Source: a candidate division TA06 bacterium (GTDB lineage: Bacteria > Hydrothermota > DG-26 > E44-bin18 > JADFOU01). From it: 7,288 nucleotides of DNA. Within the stretch, counting starts at the first letter, position 1. Each line of letters begins with the position of its first letter. This document shows, piece after piece, positions 1 through 5,805 of the stretch. Location of the stretch: NCBI GenBank assembly GCA_022562655.1, contig JADFOU010000102.1:1-7288 (forward strand), in the 5' to 3' direction. The translations under genes were made by a program, and so were the position numbers. A model generated the notes under the pieces. That model was not told where the DNA came from, made no database searches, and saw only the letters and a list, made by a program, of their open reading frames with translations.

Positions 1-2
1 TT

Positions 3-86
3 GGCGACGGCACGCGACGGAGCGCAGTAGCAGGAACGACAGTAGCAGTGGCTTTAAGATGTGACGAAGATATAAAACGTTTCTGA
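3..86 (+). CDS. 3' end of upstream gene, possibly MlaE-type permease (partial)
   Basis: An open frame enters from the left edge and gives 27 residues ending in DEDIKRF before a TGA at 84-86. That TGA shares its A with the ATG of the MlaF gene, the overlap expected between co-translated subunits. In Mla operons the gene before mlaF usually encodes the MlaE permease, whose C-terminus often reads like GVGRATTSAVV; the visible GDGTRRSAVAG resembles it only loosely, and the usual hydrophobic final helix is replaced by a charged tail. It could also be an unrelated gene or a frameshifted MlaE end. The direct repeats cagtagcag (25-33, 40-48) and gcgacgg (4-10, 14-20) make the stretch look low-complexity. 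Identity is uncertain. Confidence 0.35.
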   Translation, partial: GDGTRRSAVAGTTVAVALRCDEDIKRF

Positions 87-826
87 TGATCAAATTAGAA
101 AATGTAGAAAAATCCTTTGGTGAGAATCAAGTCCTTCGAAGCCTGGATCTGGAGATCCATAAGAGTGAGACCCTCGTCATCATCGGACAGAGTGGGTGTG
201 GGAAATCCGTTCTCTTGAAGCATATCATGGGACTGCTTAAACCCGAGGGAGGCCGAGTCATTGTGGACGGAGTGGATATCAATCAAGTCTCTCAGAAAGA
301 ACTCTACGGGATCCGAAGAAAGTTTGGAATGGTCTTTCAATCCTCTGCACTTTTTGACTCCCTCACGGTGGGAGGTAATGTGGTTCTTGGAATCCGGGAG
401 CGCGGGAATTATTCCGAGAAGGCAATGGAAGAGATCTGTGAGGAGAAATTAAAACTGGTCGGGCTTTCTGGATCTGAACACCTCAAGCCTGCGGAACTCT
501 CCGGTGGAATGAAGAAACGTGCTGCAATCGCCCGCGCCCTGGCAATGGATCCAGAATACATTCTCTATGATGAGCCAACGACGGGTCTTGACCCCATCAC
601 TGCTGATAAAATCAACGTTCTCATCCTGGATCTTCAGAAGAGGTTCCACAAGACCACGATTGCGGTCACGCATGATATGCATTCGGCTTATAAGATCGCA
701 GATCGGATTGCAATGCTCCATGGGGGAAAGGTCGTCTTTCAAGGAACGCCGGATGAAGTCCGAAAGAGTAATAATGCTGCTCTTCAGCAATTCATCAATG
801 GGAATGCGGAAGGACCCATCGGCTAA
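86..826 (+). CDS. mlaF: Phospholipid ABC transporter ATP-binding protein, MlaF type
   Basis: This is the cytoplasmic ATPase of an Mla/MCE-type transporter, which powers phospholipid movement between inner and outer membranes with an MlaE permease and MlaD. The 246-residue protein has every ABC ATPase motif: Walker A GQSGCGKS (34-41), Q-loop Gln85, signature LSGG (138-141), Walker B ILYDEP (159-164), D-loop GLDP (167-170) and the switch His196 in THDM. The C-terminal FINGNAEGPI closely matches the tail typical of MlaF, which separates it from other ABC ATPases. Length is normal for the family. The ATG overlaps the upstream TGA (TGATG) and no strong Shine-Dalgarno is visible, so translation is probably coupled to the upstream gene. 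MlaD follows after 77 bp. Confidence 0.93.
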   Translation: MIKLENVEKSFGENQVLRSLDLEIHKSETLVIIGQSGCGKSVLLKHIMGLLKPEGGRVIVDGVDINQVSQKELYGIRRKFGMVFQSSALFDSLTVGGNVVLGIRERGNYSEKAMEEICEEKLKLVGLSGSEHLKPAELSGGMKKRAAIARALAMDPEYILYDEPTTGLDPITADKINVLILDLQKRFHKTTIAVTHDMHSAYKIADRIAMLHGGKVVFQGTPDEVRKSNNAALQQFINGNAEGPIG

Positions 827-903
827 AAAGATGATTCGGGGTTAAAAAATGACGATATTTGAGATGCCCAAACGATCCATTTCCACATCATGAACGGAAG
901 AAA

Positions 904-1743
904 ATGAAGAGTATTGAGTTCAAAGTAGGGATTCTCATCCTCATCGCTTTGATCGTTTTGCTCTTCGGATCCCGGTGGTTCTCAGAAGTTCAATTCGGGC
1001 AGAAGACACATTTGGTCCGGGTTCTCTTTTCAGATGCCGGAGGACTTCTCGTGGGTGATAATGTCCTGGTGGTGGGCGTGAAAAAGGGAAAGGTGAGGGA
1101 GATTAACCTCATGGGGCGAGAGGTGGAAATTGTCTTTACCCTGGATAAGAAGGTATCCCTCTATTCCGATGCGCATTTCTCCATCTTAGATGTTGCCTTT
1201 GTGAGTGGGACCAAAAATCTCAGGGTCGATCCGGGGATGAGCGGCATCCCTCTCGACCTCTCCCAGCCTGCCAGAGGAGATGCCACTACCTCTCTCTCTA
1301 TGGTGCGGCTGGCAGAGATCACTGTATCCTTGGTGGAGGTTTTGGACCTACTTCAGGAGAAACTTCTCAATGAGGAGACAGTAGGTTCCATCCAGGAGAG
1401 TATAAAGAACTTCCATAGGGTTTCCGAGGACTTATCTAACCTCGTTCAGGAGAGCCAGGGCGACATCAAAAGAGGGGCCAAAAATTTCTCCGCTATCTCC
1501 TCCAAGTTGAAGAAGACAGTAGAGTCAAAAGAAATTGAGGCAGCTCTGAGGCGGCTTGATGTGATTACTGCTCGCCTGGATACGCTGACTGCCTATATAA
1601 ACTCTGATACGACGACGATTGGGAAGTTGATTCATGACAAAGGACTTTATGATTCGACAAAGGAGACCCTCGATTCTCTCCAAGCCTTAATCACTGACAT
1701 CAAGAAAAACCCGAAGAGATACATCACGGTCAAGATCTTTTAA
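904..1743 (+). CDS. mlaD: MCE-domain phospholipid transport protein, MlaD type
   Basis: This periplasmic, membrane-anchored substrate-binding subunit partners the MlaF ATPase; MCE proteins form hexameric rings that pass lipid through a central pore. From the ATG at 904 the protein has 279 residues: a short cytoplasmic start MKSIEFKVG, one membrane helix at about residues 8-26, an MCE domain at about 34-110 (including the FSDAGGLLVGDNV and GVKKGKV blocks), then a long mostly helical C-terminal region containing SIQESIKNFHRVSEDL and ending NPKRYITVKIF, a common MlaD ending. An upstream in-frame TTG at 859 would add 15 residues before the conserved start and is unlikely; GGAAG at 896-900 lies close before 904. 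No mlaB or mlaC gene follows directly, so those subunits, if present, lie elsewhere. Confidence 0.88.
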   Translation: MKSIEFKVGILILIALIVLLFGSRWFSEVQFGQKTHLVRVLFSDAGGLLVGDNVLVVGVKKGKVREINLMGREVEIVFTLDKKVSLYSDAHFSILDVAFVSGTKNLRVDPGMSGIPLDLSQPARGDATTSLSMVRLAEITVSLVEVLDLLQEKLLNEETVGSIQESIKNFHRVSEDLSNLVQESQGDIKRGAKNFSAISSKLKKTVESKEIEAALRRLDVITARLDTLTAYINSDTTTIGKLIHDKGLYDSTKETLDSLQALITDIKKNPKRYITVKIF

Positions 1744-1749
1744 ACGCGA

Positions 1750-1816
1750 TTATTGGTTAAATGGTTAAAATGTTAAATAGATTTATCACCCATATAAAAA
1801 ATCGCCCATTACCCAT
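1750..1816. repeat. Short-period intergenic repeats between mlaD and radA
   Basis: The 78-bp gap after mlaD consists mainly of two degenerate arrays. The left part has three tandem units, TGGTTAAA (1754-1761), TGGTTAAAA (1762-1770) and TGTTAAA (1771-1777). The right part repeats a CCCAT unit: tcacccat (1785-1792), tcgcccat (1802-1809) and tacccat (1810-1816). The 16-mer ttattggttaaatggt at 1750-1765 occurs again exactly at 4203-4218. I see no convincing promoter or terminator here. Function unknown. Confidence 0.7.
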
Positions 1817-1821
1817 CTGAG

Positions 1822-3192
1822 ATGAAAACTCAGACAAAGTATATCTGCAGTGAATGTGGGTATGAGTCTTCCAAATGGCTCGGGCGGTGTCCTGCCTGTT
1901 CTTCTTGGGAGAGCATGGTCGAGGAGAGGGTTCAAAAAGGAGGAAGGGGGAGAACGCCACCGCCCAGGGGAGAAGTACGGAAGATACAGGAGGTGAGGAG
2001 CCTGGGAGAGAGGCGTTTTAAGTCCGGAATTGGAGAGTTTGACCGGGTCCTGGGAGGAGGTGTAGTGGAGGGTTCTCTGATCCTCATCGGGGGTGACCCT
2101 GGAATTGGCAAGTCCACTCTTGTCCTCCAGGTAATGGAGCGATTGGCTCAGTCGAATGTGAAGATCCTCTATGTCTCGGGGGAGGAGTCCCAGGAGCAGA
2201 TTAAGCTCCGGGGAGACCGATTGGGTGTCTCTTCTGAAAATCTTTTTCTCCTCTCTGAGAGCAACTTGGAAGGCATCTTCGCAGAGATCGAAACGTTGAA
2301 GCCCGATATTGTCGTAGTGGACTCCATTCAGACGGTTTACCATGCGGATCTCGTGAGCGCTCCGGGAAGTGTGGGGCAGGTGCGGGAGTGTGGTGGAGAG
2401 ATCATGCGATATGGAAAGGGGAGAGGAGTCGCCTTTTTCCTCATCGGACATGTAACAAAGGAGGGTGCCATTGCTGGACCGAGGATATTAGAGCATTTAG
2501 TAGATACGGTTCTCTATTTAGAAGGGGACCGCCACCATCAATACCGGATTCTTCGTGGGGTGAAGAATCGGTTTGGATCTACCCATGAAATTGGAGTCTT
2601 TGAGATGTTGGAGAAAGGTCTCATTGAAGTGAAGAACCCCTCGGAAGTCTTTCTCTCAGAGAGGAGGAACGGTGTTCCAGGAAGTGTAGTGGTCTGCACG
2701 ATAGAGGGGACAAGACCCCTTTTGGTGGAGATCCAAGCCCTAGTCACCCCAGCCCGGTACGGTATTCCTCAGAGGGTGACTACAGGCACGGACTCTCGTC
2801 GCCTTGCCATGCTCTTAGCCGTACTGGAAAAGAGAGTTGGACTCCATGTTGGGAGTTCGGATGTCTTTACCAATGTGGTGGGAGGTTTGAAAGTGGACGA
2901 ACCGGGAGTTGATCTGGGACTCCTGATTTCCATCGTCTCAAGTTTCAAAAACCGGCCGATTGGAGCGGAGGTTGCAGTGATGGGGGAGGTAGGATTGGGG
3001 GGAGAGATTCGAGGGATTGGACAGATCGATATGCGGATCCGAGAGGCCGAGCGGTTGGGTTTCGCAAGATGTCTCATCTCAAAGAACAATCTTCGAGGAT
3101 TGAATCATCATTCTCCGAAGCGGAGATCTTCGAATTCCATTGAAGTGATCGGGGCAGAGAGTGTTGAAAAAGCCCTCGATCTCCTCTTATAG
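1822..3192 (+). CDS. radA: DNA repair and recombination helicase RadA (Sms)
   Basis: RadA is a RecA-like hexameric ATPase that helps process branched recombination intermediates and extends D-loops. The 456-residue product has the full family layout: an N-terminal zinc finger with Cys9, Cys12, Cys23 and Cys26; a RecA-type core with Walker A GGDPGIGKST (90-99) and Walker B VVVDSIQT (164-171); the RadA-specific KNRFGST motif (248-254); and a C-terminal Lon-protease-like domain from about residue 285, with EPGVDLGLLIS (360-370) and VMGEVGLGGEIR (387-398). Length is normal. The start precedes the zinc finger by the usual few residues, but its Shine-Dalgarno is weak. The next gene starts 17 bp after its TAG, so the two are probably co-transcribed. 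Confidence 0.96.
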   Translation: MKTQTKYICSECGYESSKWLGRCPACSSWESMVEERVQKGGRGRTPPPRGEVRKIQEVRSLGERRFKSGIGEFDRVLGGGVVEGSLILIGGDPGIGKSTLVLQVMERLAQSNVKILYVSGEESQEQIKLRGDRLGVSSENLFLLSESNLEGIFAEIETLKPDIVVVDSIQTVYHADLVSAPGSVGQVRECGGEIMRYGKGRGVAFFLIGHVTKEGAIAGPRILEHLVDTVLYLEGDRHHQYRILRGVKNRFGSTHEIGVFEMLEKGLIEVKNPSEVFLSERRNGVPGSVVVCTIEGTRPLLVEIQALVTPARYGIPQRVTTGTDSRRLAMLLAVLEKRVGLHVGSSDVFTNVVGGLKVDEPGVDLGLLISIVSSFKNRPIGAEVAVMGEVGLGGEIRGIGQIDMRIREAERLGFARCLISKNNLRGLNHHSPKRRSSNSIEVIGAESVEKALDLLL

Positions 3193-3200
3193 AAAGGAGT
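3193..3200 (+). promoter_or_regulatory. Strong ribosome binding site for the PIN/TRAM gene
   Basis: AAAGGAG lies immediately after the radA stop codon (TAG 3190-3192), with GGAG ending about 9 bases before the ATG at 3210. It fixes that start and contrasts with the weak sites before radA and ispD. Confidence 0.75.
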
Positions 3201-3209
3201 TGATCGTAT

Positions 3210-4196
3210 ATGCGCAGAGGATTACAGATATTTTTTGTCCTCTTCTTGGGCCTGGTGGGTGGGGGTGTGGGTAATTACACTGAAGGAAGTTCGTTTATTT
3301 TGACAGGCAGTGTCATCGGGCTTCTCTCCGGTCTCTTTCTACTCTTTATGGAGTATCTCGTAACAGAGAGGAGTGGCAGGGAGATCGCTGCCGGTGTAAT
3401 CGGGATTGGAATCGGACTTCTTGTTGCAAATTCCTTAGCCTACGGACTCTCATTAATTCAGCAAATGGTCCGTTTTCGCCTCTTTCTCTTCATCTTTTCC
3501 AACCTCATCTTCATCTATCTGGGAATTCTTGTCATGTTGAGATTAATGGCAAGCAAGACTATGAACTTCCGAATAGGAAGCAAGCGAGAAAATGCAGCTA
3601 TAGATAAAATACTGGATACGAGTGCCATCATCGATGGGCGGATCGCTGATATCTCAGAGAGTCACTTCATCGAAGGTCGCCTCATCTTACCACGTTTTGT
3701 CATCCGAGAACTCCAGTATATTGCAGATTCTCCCGATCCCCTTCGAAGAGCTCGAGGGAGGAGGGGGTTGGATATCCTTAAAAGGTTACAGGACAGCAAT
3801 GAAGTAGAAGTGGTGATTGAAGATGCCGAGATGAATGAGGGGTCGGATGTCGATGCAAAACTGGTGAGGCTGGCGGAGATGAAAAAGGCAAAAATCGTCA
3901 CCAATGATTACAACCTAAATAAGGTCTGCGATCTCCATGGTGTGGTCGTCCTCAACATCAATGAACTTGCAAAAGGTCTCCGACCCGTCTTTCTCCCCGG
4001 TGAGGCACTTACCCTCCGGCTGATCAAGAGAGGGAAAGAGATGGGGCAGGGTGTTGGTTATCTTGAGGATGGGACAATGGTGGTTGTGGATGATGGGGTG
4101 ACAAAGCTGGGAAGGACGGTGACCTGCGTTGTCACGAGTGTCCTACAGACCACCGCAGGAAGGATGATCTTTTCAAAGTTGAAGGAAGGACAGTAA
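3210..4196 (+). CDS. Membrane-anchored PIN and TRAM domain protein, YacL type
   Basis: This 328-residue protein matches the YacL-like family: an N-terminal membrane region, a PIN nuclease-like domain and a C-terminal TRAM domain. Four hydrophobic helices are visible at about residues 5-21, 29-51, 59-83 and 89-113. The PIN domain begins at KILDTSAIIDGR; candidate metal ligands are Asp136, Glu167 (VIREL), Asp213 or Asp215 (SDVDAK) and Asp233 (TNDYN), so the active site looks intact. The TRAM part (about 260-328) contains GKEMGQGVGYLEDGTMVVV and ends TTAGRMIFSKL. PIN domains usually cut RNA and TRAM domains bind it, so a membrane-tethered RNase is the likely role, but the physiological substrate of the family is not settled. 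Placement between radA and ispD is common for this family. Confidence 0.9.
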   Translation: MRRGLQIFFVLFLGLVGGGVGNYTEGSSFILTGSVIGLLSGLFLLFMEYLVTERSGREIAAGVIGIGIGLLVANSLAYGLSLIQQMVRFRLFLFIFSNLIFIYLGILVMLRLMASKTMNFRIGSKRENAAIDKILDTSAIIDGRIADISESHFIEGRLILPRFVIRELQYIADSPDPLRRARGRRGLDILKRLQDSNEVEVVIEDAEMNEGSDVDAKLVRLAEMKKAKIVTNDYNLNKVCDLHGVVVLNINELAKGLRPVFLPGEALTLRLIKRGKEMGQGVGYLEDGTMVVVDDGVTKLGRTVTCVVTSVLQTTAGRMIFSKLKEGQ

Positions 4197-4202
4197 AGTC
4201 AG

Positions 4203-4270
4203 TTATTGGTTAAATGGTGATTAGTTAAATGGGTCTATTTAACTATTTAACCATTTTAACCTTTTAACCA
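4203..4270. repeat. GGTTAAAT repeats in inverted arrangement before ispD
   Basis: The 78-bp gap between the PIN/TRAM gene and ispD carries GTTAAAT-type units in both orientations. The best fold has arms tagttaaat (4222-4230) and atttaacta (4237-4245) around a GGGTCT loop; outer arms ggttaaat (4208-4215) and atttaacc (4245-4252) can extend or compete with it. Further TTTAACC copies run to 4270. The 16-mer at 4203-4218 is identical to 1750-1765. The stem is AT-rich with no following T-run, so it is a poor intrinsic terminator. It leaves ispD with no clear Shine-Dalgarno. Confidence 0.7.
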
Positions 4271-4274
4271 CTGC

Positions 4275-4958
4275 ATGACTTCTGCGATTATTGTTGCCGC
4301 AGGTTCCGGGAAGAGAGTGGGGGGAGAACTGGAGAAGCAGTTTCTCCCCCTTTGTGGTTTCCCTCTTTTGAAACACTGTCTTCAAGTCTTTGAGGATTGT
4401 GACAGGATCGATCAAATCCTTCTTGTTCTTTCGGAGGAGAGGATTGAATTTTGTAAAAGAGAAGTGTTGAACAAGTTTGGAATCAAAAAGGTGCTGGAAC
4501 CCATTCCAGGGGGGAAAAGACGACAGGATTCGGTCTTTCAGGGGCTGAATAAAGTGGAGGGAGGGATTGTTCTCATCCATGATGGGGTTCGCCCTCTCCT
4601 TCAATCGGAACTTTTGATGAGGGTGATTCGAGAGTGTGAAACCCATCAAGCGGTCGTCCCTGTGATTGAGATTGGGGACACCTTGAAAAAGGTGGACGGA
4701 GGTTTTGTTGCAGCCACACTGAATCGAACAACAATAAAGGGTGCACAGACCCCTCAAGCCTTTGAATATTCTTTGATTCGACAGGCTTATGACAAGGCTT
4801 ATGAAGAAGGATTTTATGCCACAGATGATGCCTCCCTTGTGGAGAGGTTGGGGGTGAAGGTGAAGGTGATCGAGGGATCTCCGGAAAATATCAAGATTAC
4901 GACAAAATCAGATCTTTTATTTGCCGAATCAATACTGAAAAGGAGGTTGTCTGAATGA
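4275..4958 (+). CDS. ispD: 2-C-methyl-D-erythritol 4-phosphate cytidylyltransferase
   Basis: IspD joins CTP and MEP to form CDP-methylerythritol, the third step of the MEP isoprenoid pathway in the cytoplasm. The 227-residue protein shows the nucleotide-binding start VAAGSGKR (7-14) with Arg14 and Lys21, GGKRRQDSV (79-87), HDGVRP (102-107) with Asp103 and Arg106, DTLK (135-138), Arg151, TPQAF (159-163), TDDASLVE (183-190) and NIKIT (205-209) with Lys207. These match the catalytic and CTP-binding positions known from the E. coli enzyme. Length is normal. The ATG at 4275 is immediately followed by the conserved AIIVAAG strand, so the start is firm despite lacking a Shine-Dalgarno. Its TGA overlaps the next gene's ATG. 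It is not fused to IspF, as happens in some bacteria. Confidence 0.96.
   Translation: MTSAIIVAAGSGKRVGGELEKQFLPLCGFPLLKHCLQVFEDCDRIDQILLVLSEERIEFCKREVLNKFGIKKVLEPIPGGKRRQDSVFQGLNKVEGGIVLIHDGVRPLLQSELLMRVIRECETHQAVVPVIEIGDTLKKVDGGFVAATLNRTTIKGAQTPQAFEYSLIRQAYDKAYEEGFYATDDASLVERLGVKVKVIEGSPENIKITTKSDLLFAESILKRRLSE
4941..4946 (+). promoter_or_regulatory. Consensus Shine-Dalgarno inside the ispD 3' end
   Basis: A perfect AGGAGG, read within ispD as two arginine codons, lies 8 bases before the ATG at 4955. With the ATGA overlap it implies efficient coupled translation of the 70-residue protein from the ispD message. Confidence 0.8.
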
Positions 4959-5167
4959 ATAGAGATTCTCAATGGAAGAAGTTCCACCGATGGGAAGAAG
5001 AATATGATGTCATTCGTTTAAGAAAACTCACTCCTGTTGAAAAGATCAAATTGGGTGAGGAACTCTACCAAACTGTGGTGAGAGTTCTCAGAGAAACCCA
5101 ATTCGAGTGGAACTCCGATAAAGAGGCTATAGACCTTTATAAGAAGTTCTTCCGTATGAGGGCATGA
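4955..5167 (+). CDS. Small protein of unknown function, partner of the nucleotidyltransferase
   Basis: I do not recognise a family. The 70-residue product is highly charged and likely helical, with no membrane segment or signal peptide. A tryptophan-rich start (Trp7, Trp13 in KKFHRWEEEYD) is followed by LTPVEKIKLGEELYQTVV (25-42), the kind of LT-x-x-E-K amphipathic helix seen in many small antitoxin-like proteins, and a basic end FFRMRA. It is well supported as a gene: consensus AGGAGG at 8 bases, ATGA overlap with ispD, and a stop one base before the nucleotidyltransferase GTG. The tight pairing suggests the two products work together, perhaps as antidote and toxin or as complex partners, but that is inference from position only. 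Confidence 0.75.
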   Translation: MNRDSQWKKFHRWEEEYDVIRLRKLTPVEKIKLGEELYQTVVRVLRETQFEWNSDKEAIDLYKKFFRMRA

Positions 5168-5168
5168 A

Positions 5169-5726
5169 GTGATTCTCAAAACTCTAAAAGAGATAGCACA
5201 ACTTCTTATAAAAGGGGAAATCCCTTATATGGTCATAGGAGGACAGGCGACTCTACAATATGGTGTTCCAAGATTCACAGAGGATATTGATATCACGGTT
5301 GCATTAACCCCAAAGGAGCTGGATCAACTTCTCAAACTTCTCCAAAAGAAATTTCGAGTATTGCCCAAAGATCCTTTGAGATTCGTTCAGGAGACCTGGG
5401 TATTACCTGTAGAACATCAAAAGACGAAAGTCAGGGTGGATCTCGTCTTCTCAGTAACCCTTTTTGAACAGGAATCGATTCAAGGGGCCCGAAAAATCCA
5501 GGTGGAGGGTATTCCCATCCACTATATTTCACCTGAAGATCTGGTCGTACAGAAGATAGTGGCTGGTAGGCCAAGGGATATAGAGGATGCGAAGGGGGTT
5601 CTTCAGATTCAGGGAAAGACTTTGGATCGAAGAAAAATAGCAAAGAAACTAAGAGTTTTATCTTTAGGTAAAGAAGCAAAAGAAATCCTCAACCGATGGG
5701 AGAGATTAAAGAAGGGTAAGGAATGA
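5169..5726 (+). CDS. Nucleotidyltransferase of the MNT / AbiEii-like superfamily
   Basis: The 185-residue protein has the minimal polymerase-beta-type nucleotidyltransferase signature: MVIGGQATLQYG (21-32), then R-x-T-x-D-I-D (35-41) giving acidic residues Asp39 and Asp41, and a third acid Asp91 in KVRVDLVFS. The C-terminal SPEDLVVQKIVAGRPRDIED block (121-140), with Lys129, Arg134 and Asp137, is typical of AbiEii/DUF6036-like proteins. Such enzymes transfer a nucleotide to RNA or protein; several are toxins of toxin-antitoxin or phage-defence systems, others are uncharacterised. The catalytic residues look intact. The start is GTG, one base after the preceding stop, with GAGGG at 5158-5162. 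By eye the cassette is more A-rich than ispD, consistent with later insertion. Substrate unknown. Confidence 0.82.
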   Translation: MILKTLKEIAQLLIKGEIPYMVIGGQATLQYGVPRFTEDIDITVALTPKELDQLLKLLQKKFRVLPKDPLRFVQETWVLPVEHQKTKVRVDLVFSVTLFEQESIQGARKIQVEGIPIHYISPEDLVVQKIVAGRPRDIEDAKGVLQIQGKTLDRRKIAKKLRVLSLGKEAKEILNRWERLKKGKE

Positions 5727-5746
5727 AATGTTTTGATGCATCTATG

Positions 5747-5789
5747 TAAGGGCAGACCTGCCCGAATCGGGCCTGTGTGTATGCCCTTA
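5747..5789. repeat. REP-like palindromic element upstream of ispF
   Basis: Outer arms taagggca (5747-5754) and tgccctta (5782-5789) are perfect complements. Inside is a perfect hairpin gcccg-aat-cgggc (5760-5772), and gggca (5750-5754) can pair instead with tgccc (5759-5763), so alternative folds compete. This resembles dispersed palindromes with GGGCAGAC-type arms seen in intergenic regions of many uncultured bacteria. No T-run follows, so an intrinsic terminator is unlikely. Its right arm, with the next base, supplies the in-frame TAG (5788-5790) that limits the ispF frame. Confidence 0.75.
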
Positions 5790-5790
5790 G

Positions 5791-5801
5791 GGGAGGGAGG
5801 G
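5791..5801 (+). promoter_or_regulatory. Purine-rich ribosome binding site deciding the ispF start
   Basis: GGGAGGGAGGG contains GGAGG at 5796-5800, about 5 bases before the ATT at 5806. It is the only strong site near the conserved ispF N-terminus and supports initiation there although no standard start codon is present. Confidence 0.65.
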
Positions 5802-5805
5802 AAAA

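Noticed and set aside
849..893. 14-codon open frame with ATG at 849
   Set aside because: Very short, no strong ribosome binding site or recognisable peptide; treated as intergenic.
859..903. Upstream TTG start adding 15 residues to MlaD
   Set aside because: The extension precedes the conserved MKxxExKVG start and contains PHHERKK-type residues unlike the family; ATG at 904 fits better.
1786..2451. 221-codon open frame on the minus strand opposite radA
   Set aside because: It lies within the highly conserved radA coding region, has a Pro/Ser/Leu-rich composition typical of an antisense shadow, and shows no recognisable domain.
4239..4757. 172-codon open frame on the minus strand opposite ispD
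   Set aside because: It overlaps firmly identified ispD motifs on the other strand and has no protein-like features of its own.
5747..5789. Intrinsic terminator after the nucleotidyltransferase
   Set aside because: The stem is followed by purine-rich sequence (GGGGAGGG) and not a T-run, and transcription must continue to supply ispF unless a promoter lies within the gap.
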